DNA from: Mortierella sp. BCC40632
Taxonomy: Eukaryota > Mortierellomycota > Mortierellomycetes > Mortierellales > Mortierellaceae
NCBI GenBank assembly: GCA_011634665.1
Contig: WAEK01000007.1
Span: 270,001 to 334,000, forward strand
Length of the DNA stretch: 64,000 nucleotides
Direction of reading: 5' to 3'
A program made the translations under genes and the position numbers. The stretch's first letter is position 1. Every line of letters begins with the position of its first letter. The notes beneath the pieces were generated by a model. That model made no database searches and was not told the origin of the DNA. It saw only the letters and a program-made list of their open reading frames with translations. Positions 11,489 to 27,931 of the stretch are shown one piece after another.

Positions 11489-12332
11489 TGTCAAAAGGGC
11501 TTGGCCGGAAAGAGTTAGGATATGCAGAGGGTGAAGACCGCTTGGTGCAACCAAAGGGGATTGGGATGAAGAGATGGATGGAATGGGTTACGATAGAAAG
11601 AGGACAAGATAGAGAGAAAGAGAATGAAAAAGGGACAATGAGATGCCAAGAGGAATGGAATGAAAGACAGAATGCAGACAAGGAGAATCTGAGAGAGAGT
11701 GAGAGAAAAAGAAAGAAAGATAAGGAGAATGGGATATCTTCAGGGCCGGGAAAATAATAAAAAAGAAAGGCGGCGGCAGCGTCTCCCTTGATGCCACTTG
11801 ACCTCATCCAGACCCTGCTGTGTCCGTGCTCAATCTCTCCTTGAAGGTACTTTTCCACTTCTCCACACTACATCCAGTATCCATATTCGTCTCCCTCCCC
11901 TCTTTTCTCGACTCCATCGGCCTTCTTGTTCCATACTCTTTTACCCAGCATTAGCAAGCATACGGGGCCCGTCGTCGGTCGAGCAGTGCAAGTATCGGCA
12001 CTACTCTTCAACGTCGAGAAAAGAGGTAGAACTCAACGCCAGACTTTGTAAAGAGAGAGAAAGAGAGAGAGATTGGCCAATCGCCTCGCGTGGAAATGGT
12101 GCGAGAAGAGGCAGATAATTGAACATCACGTTCCCTCTCAGTACACTCTGTTCTCCGTACACAAGAGGTCGTCCAAAAGTTGCGATCCGATCTCAAAGAC
12201 ATGGTGCTCACAACCCTGCATCATTCAACTTCGCAGCAGTCCGACTTCGAGTCGCTTCCTACACGTTTGTGATCGGATCTTGCATCAACAACCTCAGCTC
12301 AGTTCTCCAGGATTCAGGATCTAGCCATAATC
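11489..12332. promoter_or_regulatory. Divergent promoter region
   Basis: It separates the divergent membrane-protein and COA8-like genes. The left part (11560-11740) is purine-rich on the plus strand, that is CT-rich in the sense of the minus-strand gene, resembling other leaders here. GAGAGAGAAAG occurs near 12050. No convincing gene is present. Confidence 0.4.
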
Positions 12333-13115
12333 ATGCATTCTCTCAGAGTATGGCATCCTCTTGGGACTCTCTTTCAAACAAGCATTGGCCAAGGGAATAA
12401 TGACGATGAACACACAGGCTAACTCGAATATCATTCATCCTTGACGGAAAAACAAAAAAAAACAATAGAGAACAACACCAGCAGCTATCAGGAGCTGTCA
12501 GCAATATGTATCCTCCAGATCCTTCGCAGCCACAGCAGCAGAAGCATCCACACCGACTTCGGATTCAACCACACCGGGATCATCGGCACCAGTCTCCAGA
12601 AAACGTGAAAACCTCAACCCAGCATTGAACACAGATAAATTCTTGGTCGGAACCCCTCACCCTGTGTCAAATCTTCGTCCAGTCAAATACCCTGTCCCCA
12701 CTAATGAATCCATTGAGGACAAACTCTTCCGTGAGAGACGTGAGCGGGTTGATGCATTTAACCAGAACTTTTGGGCGTCCAACAATGCCATGTTCAACAA
12801 AGCCAAGGCGGAATATGAAGAAAAAAGTAATGTGGACATTTCATGTCAGTCTGCAAACTATGGTCAGGATGATAAGGCTTGGGAGACTGCGATGATCTGA
12901 TTGCTAACAATTCGCCTTTCTCGTTTCTAGTTAGCGCTCAGAATGGGGGTCAGCCAGTAACGACAGAGGAGCTTTCACTGTTTTATAAGGACTTTTTGGA
13001 CAAAGCATATGATCGACAAATGAACTACAACCGCCAATGGTGGATCGAAAATATGGGTCTGCTTTTGCCAGCTGCAAAGGCTTATTTCAGGAAATTGACT
13101 TCGAGATCATCATAA
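12333..13115 (+). CDS. COA8: COA8 (APOPT1)-like cytochrome c oxidase assembly factor
   Basis: Predicted mitochondrial matrix protein supporting complex IV assembly. Proposed exons: 12333-12347, 12502-12826 and 12931-13115; phases fit and give 174 residues. The first exon is a micro-exon (MHSLR). Joined to exon 2 it gives a presequence-like start, MHSLRQYVSSRSFAATAAEA, rich in Arg/Ser/Ala without acids until E. The hallmark region follows: LVGTPHPVSNLRPVKYPVP, then RRERVDAFNQNFWASNNAMF, matching the conserved HPISNLRP and NxxFWxxxN features of the family. The last exon has FYKDFLDKAYDRQMNYNRQW, the Tyr-Asn-Arg-x-Trp-Trp core. The exon-2 acceptor after GTCAG fits the phase, and a CTAAC branch-like motif occurs near 12419. 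Exon 1 is the weakest part; the rest is strong. Confidence 0.82.
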
Positions 13116-13350
13116 GGGAGACATGATGATCCTCATGGCAACCAAAGGCGTACAATAAAAAGAATATACACGAAACACGATAGAAACCCACGAGTCTGTG
13201 CCAACATTTTATTTTTTTTTTATTTTTGTCAAGGTATATACATGGAGCAAGGACTTTAGCGGATACGGAAGCTGTTCAGGATATTAGAAAGTGTTCACCG
13301 GAATTGAATGCGGACCAAACCGATTTGTGCAGACAAAAGTGTATAGGCAT

Positions 13351-14163
13351 CTAAAGTTTAGGCTTGAGCTTGTCGGCGCCAATACCAAAGTCATCCCAAT
13401 TCGGCTTCTCACGACTAGCAAAAGCTCCAATTCCATGTGCAGCCTCATCCGAAGTGATCATCTTGCCAAATGCTTCACGGACGTATGCGGGAGCGAATTC
13501 TGGATTGCCGCCACGACTATCCACTGCATCCACCAACTCCTTGATGTTTCGCATTGCGTTTGGACCACCCATGAGAAGAAGATCCACATATTCCTGGACC
13601 TTCTTGTCCAGCGCATCTTGGTCTTCTACAACTGCAGTGACGAACCCGACACGATGGCCTTCCTGAGCTGAGACTCTCTCGCCCGAAAGCATGTACTGCT
13701 TTGAGCGGAAGGCGCCCAATTGGGGCACAATTACTTCAGAGATCAAAGCTGGAATCAGACCTCTATGTACTTCAGGCATGCTAAAATACGCGGAGGATTG
13801 TGCGATACGGAAGTTGCACGAGAAGAAGATCCCGACTCCACCACCAAGCGCTGGACCATTGACCCTGGCGATCGTAGGTTTTGGTGACCGCGAGAGAGCC
13901 GTGAACATAGACTGAGTCATAGCGACAGGATCGGTTGCCGAGGTAGTGTCGCCCTGAGGGGTAAGATCCATGCCTGTGCAAAAGTACTTTCCATTGCCTG
14001 TGATGACAATGACCCTAACGGTCGGGTCGTCGATCGCACCGTTGAGAATATCAAGAAACAGGTTGACTAAAGCGCCTGAGAGGGCGTTGCCGCGTTTGGG
14101 TCGATTGAGGGTGATGGTTGCGACAGCACCTTGCTTTGAGTACAGAACTTCTTTCTCTGACAT
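13351..14163 (-). CDS. Enoyl-CoA hydratase/isomerase family (crotonase fold) protein
   Basis: A crotonase-fold enzyme acting on an acyl-CoA; 270 residues in one exon, the usual length without a targeting presequence. Seen: ITLNRPKRGNALSGALV (CoA-binding strand), VIVITGNGKYFCTGMDL (first oxyanion-hole region), and INGPALGGG-like VNGPALGGGVGIFFSCNFRI (second oxyanion hole). Of the two glutamates of classical hydratases, the one in GGGxE is replaced (GGGVG), while the PE in FSMPEVHRGLIP remains. That single-Glu pattern is more typical of enoyl-CoA isomerases, so hydratase activity is not assured. The C-terminus is KLKPKL: only a weak, non-canonical resemblance to a PTS1 signal. The gene is divergent to the carboxylase beta subunit at 14953, which suggests a shared acyl-CoA route. 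Confidence 0.85.
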   Translation of the reverse strand: MSEKEVLYSKQGAVATITLNRPKRGNALSGALVNLFLDILNGAIDDPTVRVIVITGNGKYFCTGMDLTPQGDTTSATDPVAMTQSMFTALSRSPKPTIARVNGPALGGGVGIFFSCNFRIAQSSAYFSMPEVHRGLIPALISEVIVPQLGAFRSKQYMLSGERVSAQEGHRVGFVTAVVEDQDALDKKVQEYVDLLLMGGPNAMRNIKELVDAVDSRGGNPEFAPAYVREAFGKMITSDEAAHGIGAFASREKPNWDDFGIGADKLKPKL

Positions 14164-14601
14164 GGTGTTGAATTGAGATTGATGAGGATGTGTTGTTGCT
14201 AGGAGTAAGTATGAGGGAGAGAAAGAAGAGAATGGGGTGATGGGAATGGAAGAGAGAGAGTGAAAGACGCGACTGGGAAAGCAAGCAAAAGAGAGGGATT
14301 GGAGACCGTGTGGAGAAAAGGACAGTACACTTTAAAAAAACGCACGTGCTGGATCACCATGTTCACTTCTTCGGCAGACACAAATCTCGCGTTCACCAGG
14401 CGTGTTTTTCGCGCCCCAAGGGTAGGAGCGCTTTTGCAAAAGGCGATGCGTTGCTCGGAGTAGTGGCACCGTCTTCCGATGGCATGCATGTGCACAGTAA
14501 TGGGACAGAACAAATGAGCCGGTGGTTGTTACTTCATCCTCCGAGAGTGAAGGGAAAGAGGACCAAAGAAGAGCCATACCCTCGCTTCGGTGGAGGGTGT
14601 G

Positions 14602-14632
<31 letters not shown>

Positions 14633-14952
14633 GACGGTTCTCCAATTGCACACTATAGGAGATCAGCAACCCGCATGCCATCGCCTCCTTTCTCCCCATC
14701 AGGTTCTCCTTCTCCACTGATTCTTTATCACGAGTGAAGCCCTGACCTGTCACTTTGTAGCCTGAACCGCTCCTCCATTCATCCTTTCTTCTCCTCCTCT
14801 CCCATTTCTCTTTCTTTTATTTGCCTCTTGTCCATTCATCTTGAATAGTCCACCCCTGCTCTCGTCCCATTACCCCACTCTACTCCGCTCTTTCACACTC
14901 TTCTCTCATACCTGTTCTCACCTCCGCCTGAGCATAGTTGCGTCGGCTGATC
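14164..14952. promoter_or_regulatory. Bidirectional promoter region of crotonase/carboxylase pair
   Basis: 789 bp lie between the two divergent ATGs. The left flank is GA-rich (CT in the minus sense), there is an A tract at 14607-14632, and the right flank (14755-14930) is a typical CT-rich leader. No protein or RNA gene is visible. Confidence 0.45.
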
Positions 14953-15948
14953 ATGTACTTTCACAAGAAGCCCTCAGACTCGGAATCAGCCTCCGGCCCA
15001 AGAGGCCATGGCGATGAGTTTAGCTTGAACCGCCCAAGCCAAACTCCTCACCTGGGTCACCATACCAAGCCAACAAAGTCCAAAGTCAACACAAAGTCCC
15101 CCGAGTACCTTGCCAACTACAAGGAGATGCATGAAATGGTCGACCAGCTCAACGAGCGACTCCAGGAGGCCACCTTCCAGGGATCGGACCGTCTTTTAGA
15201 ATTGCACCACAAGCGCGGCTCCATCCTAGGTAGGTTCTCTTCTCTTCGTTCTCCTTGTTCTCCTTTACAACGCTCTGATTTGATTTGCCTGTCAACAGTC
15301 TTATTTTTTGCGCTAACGTTGCCCTTGATTCTCCATCTTGTATCCTTTAGCTCGTGACAGAATCGAGCTACTTCTAGATGATGACTCGCCATTTATGGAG
15401 CTGTGCCCTCTGGCCGGCTATGGCCAAGATGACATGACCATCGGAGGTTCTCAAGTTGCTGGAATCGGTCTTGTCTGGTAAGAGCGGGGTATTCTTGTGC
15501 GACTGATCCTTTGCCCAACCTGCCTCATTCTCGCGCCAACTCGTTCTTTCACACTCACTTGCACTTCACATTCTCACATATTTGGTACTATCGACCCACT
15601 TTGATTATGTCTTCTTAGCGGTGTCGAGTGCATGGTGTCTGCAAATGTCCCCACTCTTCAGGGTGGTGCGTCCAACGCTGTCACTCTTCAGCGTGGCGAG
15701 CGTCTCGGTCGCATCGCCTGGGAGAATCGTCTTCCTCAGATTTCTCTTGTCCAATCGGTACGTAAGACCATTCAAGTTTCGCTCTCTTATCCTCTTTTAA
15801 CTCTGGACCCGTACACACATGAGTTGTTCACACGCGTGCCATCGCATCTTCATTTCTAGGCAGGAGCGAACCTTGCTCAACAATCCAGTGTTTTCCATCC
15901 TGGTGGAGCCGCATTCCGTCATCTGGCAGAGAGGTAAGTAACTTTTTT

Positions 15949-15992
<44 letters not shown>

Positions 15993-16262
15993 CATTTCAT
16001 ACAATATCGACATCGCAGTCTGTCCCGTAGCGCGACACAAATGTTGACATGATATGATGGATATATAAACAAATAGATCCAAGGCTGGTCTCCCCTCCGT
16101 CGCTGTTGTCTTTGGAAACTCGACAGCAGGAGGAGCCTACATTCCTGGTATGAGTGACTACAGCATCTTTGTCAAGGTAAGGATTTACTCCGCCCAGTCT
16201 GTGTCGAGCCATGCCTTTCCTCCCTCCACCTCTAGAATTTATCAGTCAACGGCGCTGTCTCA

Positions 16263-16321
<59 letters not shown>

Positions 16322-17338
16322 CTGTTTCTATAGGGTAAAGCCCAAGTGTTCTTGGGAGGCCCTCCTTTGGTCAAGATGGCGACAGGTGAGGTCACGGACG
16401 CAGAGTCCCTAGGAGGTGCTGACATGCACAGTCGCAAGTCGGGTGTGTCGGACCAACTAGCCATGGATGAGTACCATGCCATCTCGATGGCCCGAGAGTT
16501 TGTAGCTGGACTCAACTGGACTAAGCAGGGCCAGCTTCCGATCCGCCATCTGAAAGGACTCTTTGACCAGCCTCTTTATGACCCTGATGAGATCCTTGGT
16601 ATCGTTAGCGCCAATATCCGCATCCCTTTTGATGCTGTTGAAGTGATTATCCGTATTGTGGACGGCTCGCGCTTCACTCAGTTCAAGCCCCTGTATGGTC
16701 CTAACTTGATTTGCGGTTGGGCTACGATTCATGGTATTTCCGTTGGTATCATTGCCAACAACAACGTCCTCTTCCCACCCGAGGCCAACAAGGCAACACA
16801 GTTCATCCAGCTGTGTAACATGAGAAACACGCCCATCGTTTACCTGCACAACATTACGGGATTCATGGTGGGCAAGAAGTATGAGGAGGAGGGTATCATC
16901 AAGGCCGGAGCTCGCTTCATCAACGCGGTTTCGAACTCTCAAGTGCCATGCATCTCAATCGTCATGGGAGCCAGCTATGGAGCTGGCAACTACGCCATGG
17001 CCGGCCGCTCCTATAACCCTCGATTCTTGTTCTCCTACCCGAACAGCAAGTGTTCTGTCATGGGAGCAGAGCAGCTGACAGGTGTGCTTGATATTGTGAT
17101 GAGAGAGTCAGCCAAAAAGTCGGGTAAGGTGATTGATGAGGAGATGGCCAAGTCCTCCATGGCAATGTTCCAGGCAATGGTCGAGAATGAGTCGGACGTG
17201 TACTGGACAAGCTCGCGTTGCATTGATGACGGCATTATTGATCCCCGTGAGACACGCACGATCCTCGGATTCTGTTTGTCTGTTTGCTACAACACCGAGA
17301 TCAAGGGCGGCAACCTCTATGGTGTTTCGCGAATGTAG
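14953..17338 (+). CDS. Acyl-CoA carboxylase beta (carboxyltransferase) subunit, MCC-beta-like paralogue
   Basis: Predicted biotin-dependent carboxyltransferase moving CO2 from carboxybiotin to an acyl-CoA. Exons: 14953-15229, 15351-15477, 15619-15757, 15860-15933, 16077-16176, 16334-17338; phases fit and give 573 residues. Both crotonase-like halves are present: N-half with [16 protein letters not shown] and [14 protein letters not shown] then [18 protein letters not shown]-half with [35 protein letters not shown] and [13 protein letters not shown]. These follow 3-methylcrotonyl-CoA carboxylase beta, including the ending in RM. Yet the N-terminus ([20 protein letters not shown]) is not a convincing mitochondrial presequence, and the region around [19 protein letters not shown] differs from the MCC-beta I know, so a paralogue with another branched or isoprenoid-derived acyl-CoA is possible. 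No alpha subunit is in the window. Confidence 0.85.
15952..15992 (+). repeat. T tract in carboxylase intron 4
   Basis: A run of about 41 T on the coding strand, within the intron bounded by the donor after 15933 and the acceptor before 16077. Confidence 0.95.
16267..16318 (+). repeat. (TC)n microsatellite in carboxylase intron 5
   Basis: About 26 CT units on the coding strand, ending 15 nt before the acceptor at 16332-16333, so the array also serves as the polypyrimidine tract. Confidence 0.95.
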
Positions 17339-17534
17339 AGACTCAGGCATAAGGGTCCATTAAACGAGTAATCTCTCATAAAATAAAGCAGTCCTTCGGT
17401 GCCTTTTCAAAGACATCGAGGCGAAGCTCCCTCCTGTCCTCATTGTTATTTCATAAAGCACACGCACGCATCCTTTCTTTCTCTTTCTTTCTCTCCACTC
17501 TGTCTCTTTATCCCTCTTTCTCTCCTTTCTCCTC

Positions 17535-19160
17535 ATGTCCCGATACCCACAGCCAAACCCACGCACCATCGATTTCATTCGTGGTAAAAACCCGAATGAC
17601 CTTTCGATTTTGACCCTTTACAAAACCATCCTCCATGAGGCAAAGGATCTGCGACGTTGGGGAAACGCTTTTGAGATATTTTCAGTCTATTTAGCTCCTA
17701 TCATCACCAGCTATCAGCTGAACAATCAGCTTCGCCAAGCGATGGCAGAGCCATCCTCTTCGCATGGCACAACCGGAGGATCTCGCTGGAGACCGCCCCC
17801 TGCTTCCTCTTCGATGGCCGCTGGTAATGCCAGACCTCCAGGCAGGCCGTCATATCCAACAGCAAACAGGGAGCTTGGCGCCGATGACATTCGCCTAATT
17901 AGTAACTCGGTAGCTCTGATGGTCCGATATGCACCGTCACCCTCAGAGGCGAACGTGATCTACATGTTTTATCTCCAAAAATGCACCCCACCAATCTTGT
18001 CCGATGAGACTATCAACCACTGTCTGGTTAGCCTTATCTACCTCTATGGCGATTTCAGAAACAGCTCAGAGTTGCAGTTGCAGGGACTGGACTTGGTCAA
18101 GGTCGCCCTTGACCGTGGAATCGGTCTCGACAGCTACAAAGCTGTCAAGCAGCGAGATTCTTGGGGTGAGGATAAAGGCATCTTGGCCAGCGTCAGTAAA
18201 AACATTCTTCGAAGTGCTAGCCTCCAGATTTCAGAAGATGGCACAACATTGGTGCCATTCAAATGGCCACCTCAGAAGGCCCCAACTCCATTCAACAAGA
18301 ACCATGACCGTCCTCAAGAGAACCGAGGTCGAGCCCGGCCGCAGCCAAACTCACAGGCGCCGCAGCACGGTCAACCGCCGCAGCCACGCCATAGTGGTAA
18401 TACAGGTCATACCTCGAACGAAAACTCGTCTTGGACGCGCCGACCCGCTCCATCTTCGCCGCCAAGGAACTACCGACCTTCCCCGTCAACTCAGGGGGTG
18501 TCAGATCCTATCGAGTCGCAATACTCTTATGATCAACAGCAGGTGGAGACATCCTCCAGTCACACAGCCAAAAAGCAGCAGCAGCACCAGCGACCATCAG
18601 GCTCTTCCTCCTCATCTTCCCACCCTCCGCCTCAGATTAAGTCCCAGCCGCAGCAGCAACCGCAGTCTTCTCAGGAATCTGCAACAGACGATGGATCTGA
18701 CTCTGATCATGGCCAACCTTCGCGCCCCGATCATGGAAAGAACTCCGAGATGACCAAGGCTCGCAAGGATAAGAACCGAGCATTCAATGGAAAAAAGATA
18801 ACAAAGGCCAAAGTTGAGGAAGACGTCGATCAATATTCATACTATCGAAACGCCAACTCTGATGAAAACCAACCTCCTCCATCTTTGCACGGAAACCGGG
18901 GCTCCGCGTCTGGAGGTTCTGGAAGACGAGAAATCAAGTTTTTGCCTGCATCTTCTAAGAACGTGAGCCCTCATGGACAAGACCCGAACGCGTTGGATAA
19001 TAACACGAGCTTGAATGATACTAGTTCAGAGGATACTGTTACCATTCCTGTCAAGACTGGAGCCAGGGCCAAAGTAGACAGGGAAGCCAAGGAGATTGAG
19101 CAGGCAGAGAAAAAGATTGAAGCACTGCGACTGAGCGACCCTAGTCAGGAACAAGAGTGA
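17535..19160 (+). CDS. Unrecognised protein with helical N-terminus and disordered C-terminus
   Basis: I do not recognise this 541-residue single-exon protein. The ATG at 17535 follows a CT-rich leader and lies only 196 bp after the carboxylase stop. Residues 1-60 and about 115-225 look folded: NDLSILTLYKTILHEAKDLR and later ADDIRLISNSVALMVRYAPS, LSDETINHCLVSLIYLYGDF and LQGLDLVKVALDRGIGLDSY read as amphipathic helices, perhaps a helical-repeat domain. From about 235 on it is low-complexity, with Pro/Gln/Ser-rich and poly-Ser stretches, a KARKDKNRAFNGKKITKAK basic patch and a Glu/Lys-rich helix at the end (EAKEIEQAEKKIEALRL). A regulatory or RNA-associated scaffold would be a guess only. Confidence 0.6.
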   Translation: MSRYPQPNPRTIDFIRGKNPNDLSILTLYKTILHEAKDLRRWGNAFEIFSVYLAPIITSYQLNNQLRQAMAEPSSSHGTTGGSRWRPPPASSSMAAGNARPPGRPSYPTANRELGADDIRLISNSVALMVRYAPSPSEANVIYMFYLQKCTPPILSDETINHCLVSLIYLYGDFRNSSELQLQGLDLVKVALDRGIGLDSYKAVKQRDSWGEDKGILASVSKNILRSASLQISEDGTTLVPFKWPPQKAPTPFNKNHDRPQENRGRARPQPNSQAPQHGQPPQPRHSGNTGHTSNENSSWTRRPAPSSPPRNYRPSPSTQGVSDPIESQYSYDQQQVETSSSHTAKKQQQHQRPSGSSSSSSHPPPQIKSQPQQQPQSSQESATDDGSDSDHGQPSRPDHGKNSEMTKARKDKNRAFNGKKITKAKVEEDVDQYSYYRNANSDENQPPPSLHGNRGSASGGSGRREIKFLPASSKNVSPHGQDPNALDNNTSLNDTSSEDTVTIPVKTGARAKVDREAKEIEQAEKKIEALRLSDPSQEQE

Positions 19161-19420
19161 TAGGAAACGACACGACTGAAGTGAAAAGACATTTTTTTTT
19201 TTCAATATACTCTCTCTACTCATACTCTCAAACTCCTCATTCTGGCCCATTGTTAAACTCTTTTGTCCTCTCTCCGAAGAATGTGGCTTGTGGGGACTGG
19301 AGGATGATGTGAGTGTGGATCGTGCGGGGAGGGGGAGCAGAGGGAGGGAGCGGGAGGGAGAGAGAGATATTCGAGAGCCGAATCCTACTCTAAACGGCCT
19401 CTCTTTCTGATTTGCACAAA

Positions 19421-21076
19421 ATGGTACATAACTGGGAAGGGAGAAGTCCGATGGATAGACGGATGGATGGATTGAACATCATGGCAAGCAACCCATCGAT
19501 CGACAGACTACAGACACATGCTGTTACTGGAACACCATCTATCTCACCTCTCGCCAGTGTTACCAGGAAACGACCCCAACGCCATCGCCATCTCTATCGC
19601 TACATACATCTATGAGTGATGTGGAACAGCATCCTTTTTTTTTTTTTTTTTTTTTTGGGCATCGTTTTTGGTTTCTGTCATGCCAGGGATGCATACTGTA
19701 GATGAAGTGACTTGACTCGAGACTCTGTCATCAAGATGCCATCGCCACTTGACACTACCATGGACGTGCTAGAAAAAGAAACATCTGGAAACGCTTGAAT
19801 GCATGGAGAATCTAAACAGTAGCACCCAACCCACGCTCCTCTCTGGATACTATGGATTGCAAGAGTCTGACAGAGAGAGAGAAAAAAGGAATGAAGAAAA
19901 ATCGATAGCCTTGCTTTTTTGCCACCACCTCGCCTATTCATCAAAACGACTTTGAGGGATGGGGGGGGGACAACTGACACACTCTCGAGACCATGACAAT
20001 CGACAGAACGACATCGAATCCTCAACAAATGGCTGCAGTGGTGGCACGGTCCTCTCATGAGAAAGAAATCCGGACCTGTCCCAAAGCATCAAATTGTAAA
20101 GAGACAAAGATCATGTGTTGTCCCCCCACCCCCTCTTCAGGATCGGGATCGGGATCTAAATCGAGATCTCCAGCACACGATCAACAGGAGAAGAAACAAC
20201 AACTCAACAGAGATCTCTTCTCATCACTTAGGTCAACGTTCCCAAAACCAGAAACACCTACTGCAAGGGCAAGACCTGCAAGAAGCACACTGCCCACAAG
20301 GTCTCGCAGTACAAGACCGGCAAGGCTTCTCTCTTCGCTCAGGGTAATGTTATCCTTTTTTTTATTATTATTTTTTGTTCACAAAAGCCTTTCTGCCTTC
20401 CTCTTTGAGAGAGACCAAGTCAACTAACTATTGCGATTCCTCTCATTTCTTTCTCCACTCTTATCATTTATTTCTTCACCCATCTTTCAACTGTACAACA
20501 ACCATTGGACTCTGGATATCAACTTCTGCTATGATTTATGACTCGCCATCACCTCGGATACTATCTGGACAAATTGATCCGCATGCCTCGTCTTTTTTTT
20601 CCCCCCTCGACTTTTTTTTTTCTTTTTTGTGATAATGGACTTTTATCCAATGTCTTGTTGATCACCACTTGTCGGAAATCCACCACCACCTTGAATGGAC
20701 TACACTCCTCTCATTTCTGACTCCTACGGCAATACACCCCCATGAACCACCACCACTCTTTTTTTTTCACCTTCACAACATAACAGGAAAGCGTCGTTAC
20801 GATAGAAAGCAGTCCGGTTATGGTGGTCAGACCAAGCCCGTCTTCCACAAGAAGGCCAAGACCACCAAGAAGGTTGTCTTGCGTTTGGAGTGCCAGGTCT
20901 GCAAGTACAAGCACCAGATCGCCTTGAAGCGCTGCAAGCACTTCGAGCTCGGTGGTGACAAGAAGCAGAAGGGTAGGTTTTATTTTATTATTTTTTTTCT
21001 ATTTTGATTTAATTGGGAAATGCATTCTCTTTTTTGGGAAGGGGGGAGAGGAAGAAACGCAAATGGTTGTATCCGT

Positions 21077-21108
<32 letters not shown>

Positions 21109-21178
21109 ACCAATCCTCAACTAAATCCTTTTATTATTATTTTTCTTTTATTCAATAGGCCAGGCTCTTACTTTCTAA
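19421..21178 (+). CDS. RPL42: 60S ribosomal protein eL42 (RPL42/L36a)
   Basis: Zinc-ribbon protein of the large ribosomal subunit near the E site. Proposed exons: 19421-19423 (ATG alone), 20232-20343, 20787-20972, 21159-21178; they give exactly 106 residues, the length of yeast eL42. Exon 2 reads [20 protein letters not shown], exon 3 [20 protein letters not shown] and [20 protein letters not shown], exon 4 GQALTF-stop. The four zinc cysteines fall in C-x4-C (exon 2) and C-x2-C (exon 3). Exons 2-4 are certain. Exon 1 is inferred: ATG followed by a GT donor occurs once upstream, at 19421 (CACAAAATG|GTACAT), which makes intron 1 808 nt long. AATAAA follows at about 21261. Confidence 0.9.
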
Positions 21179-21582
21179 GCGGTTGCCGAGAGTATGAGCA
21201 CTACCACTATCGCTGCGATGCCAATGTACTTCATCCCGTTGTTGCTGTTCTTGTGGCGATAAATAAACCACTTTCATGGAAAGGGAACAATCCTGGATGG
21301 GGACATTTTTTAACCATCACTATCCTTTTATCATCCAAAGAAAAAAAAACTTGACAGTAATGCGCTACTTTCTTTTTTCTTCTTTTTTCTTTTTCTTTTT
21401 CTTTTTCTTTTTTTTTTATTGCAAGAGAAGAGATGGTGAAGATTTTACAGGGAAGAAAAAAAAAAAAAAAAAAAAAATGGTGTGGCGTAAAGTACAATGA
21501 GGAGTGTTGAAGAAGAAAGGAAAATGGGTATTGGAAGAAAGAAAGAAAATAAGCGCTTTTGGTTTTTTGTTTATGTTTTGTT
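21179..21582. other. Convergent intergenic region with A/T tracts
   Basis: Space between eL42 and the 3' end of the zinc-cluster factor. It has a CTTTTT-repeated T-rich block (21370-21418), an A run (21456-21477) and AATAAA at 21261. No gene is seen. Confidence 0.5.

Positions 21583-27931
<6,349 letters not shown>

Noticed and set aside
19424..20231. Possible intronic C/D snoRNA in eL42 intron 1
   Set aside because: A TAGATGA word only loosely resembles a C box and no correctly spaced D box or terminal stem was found.
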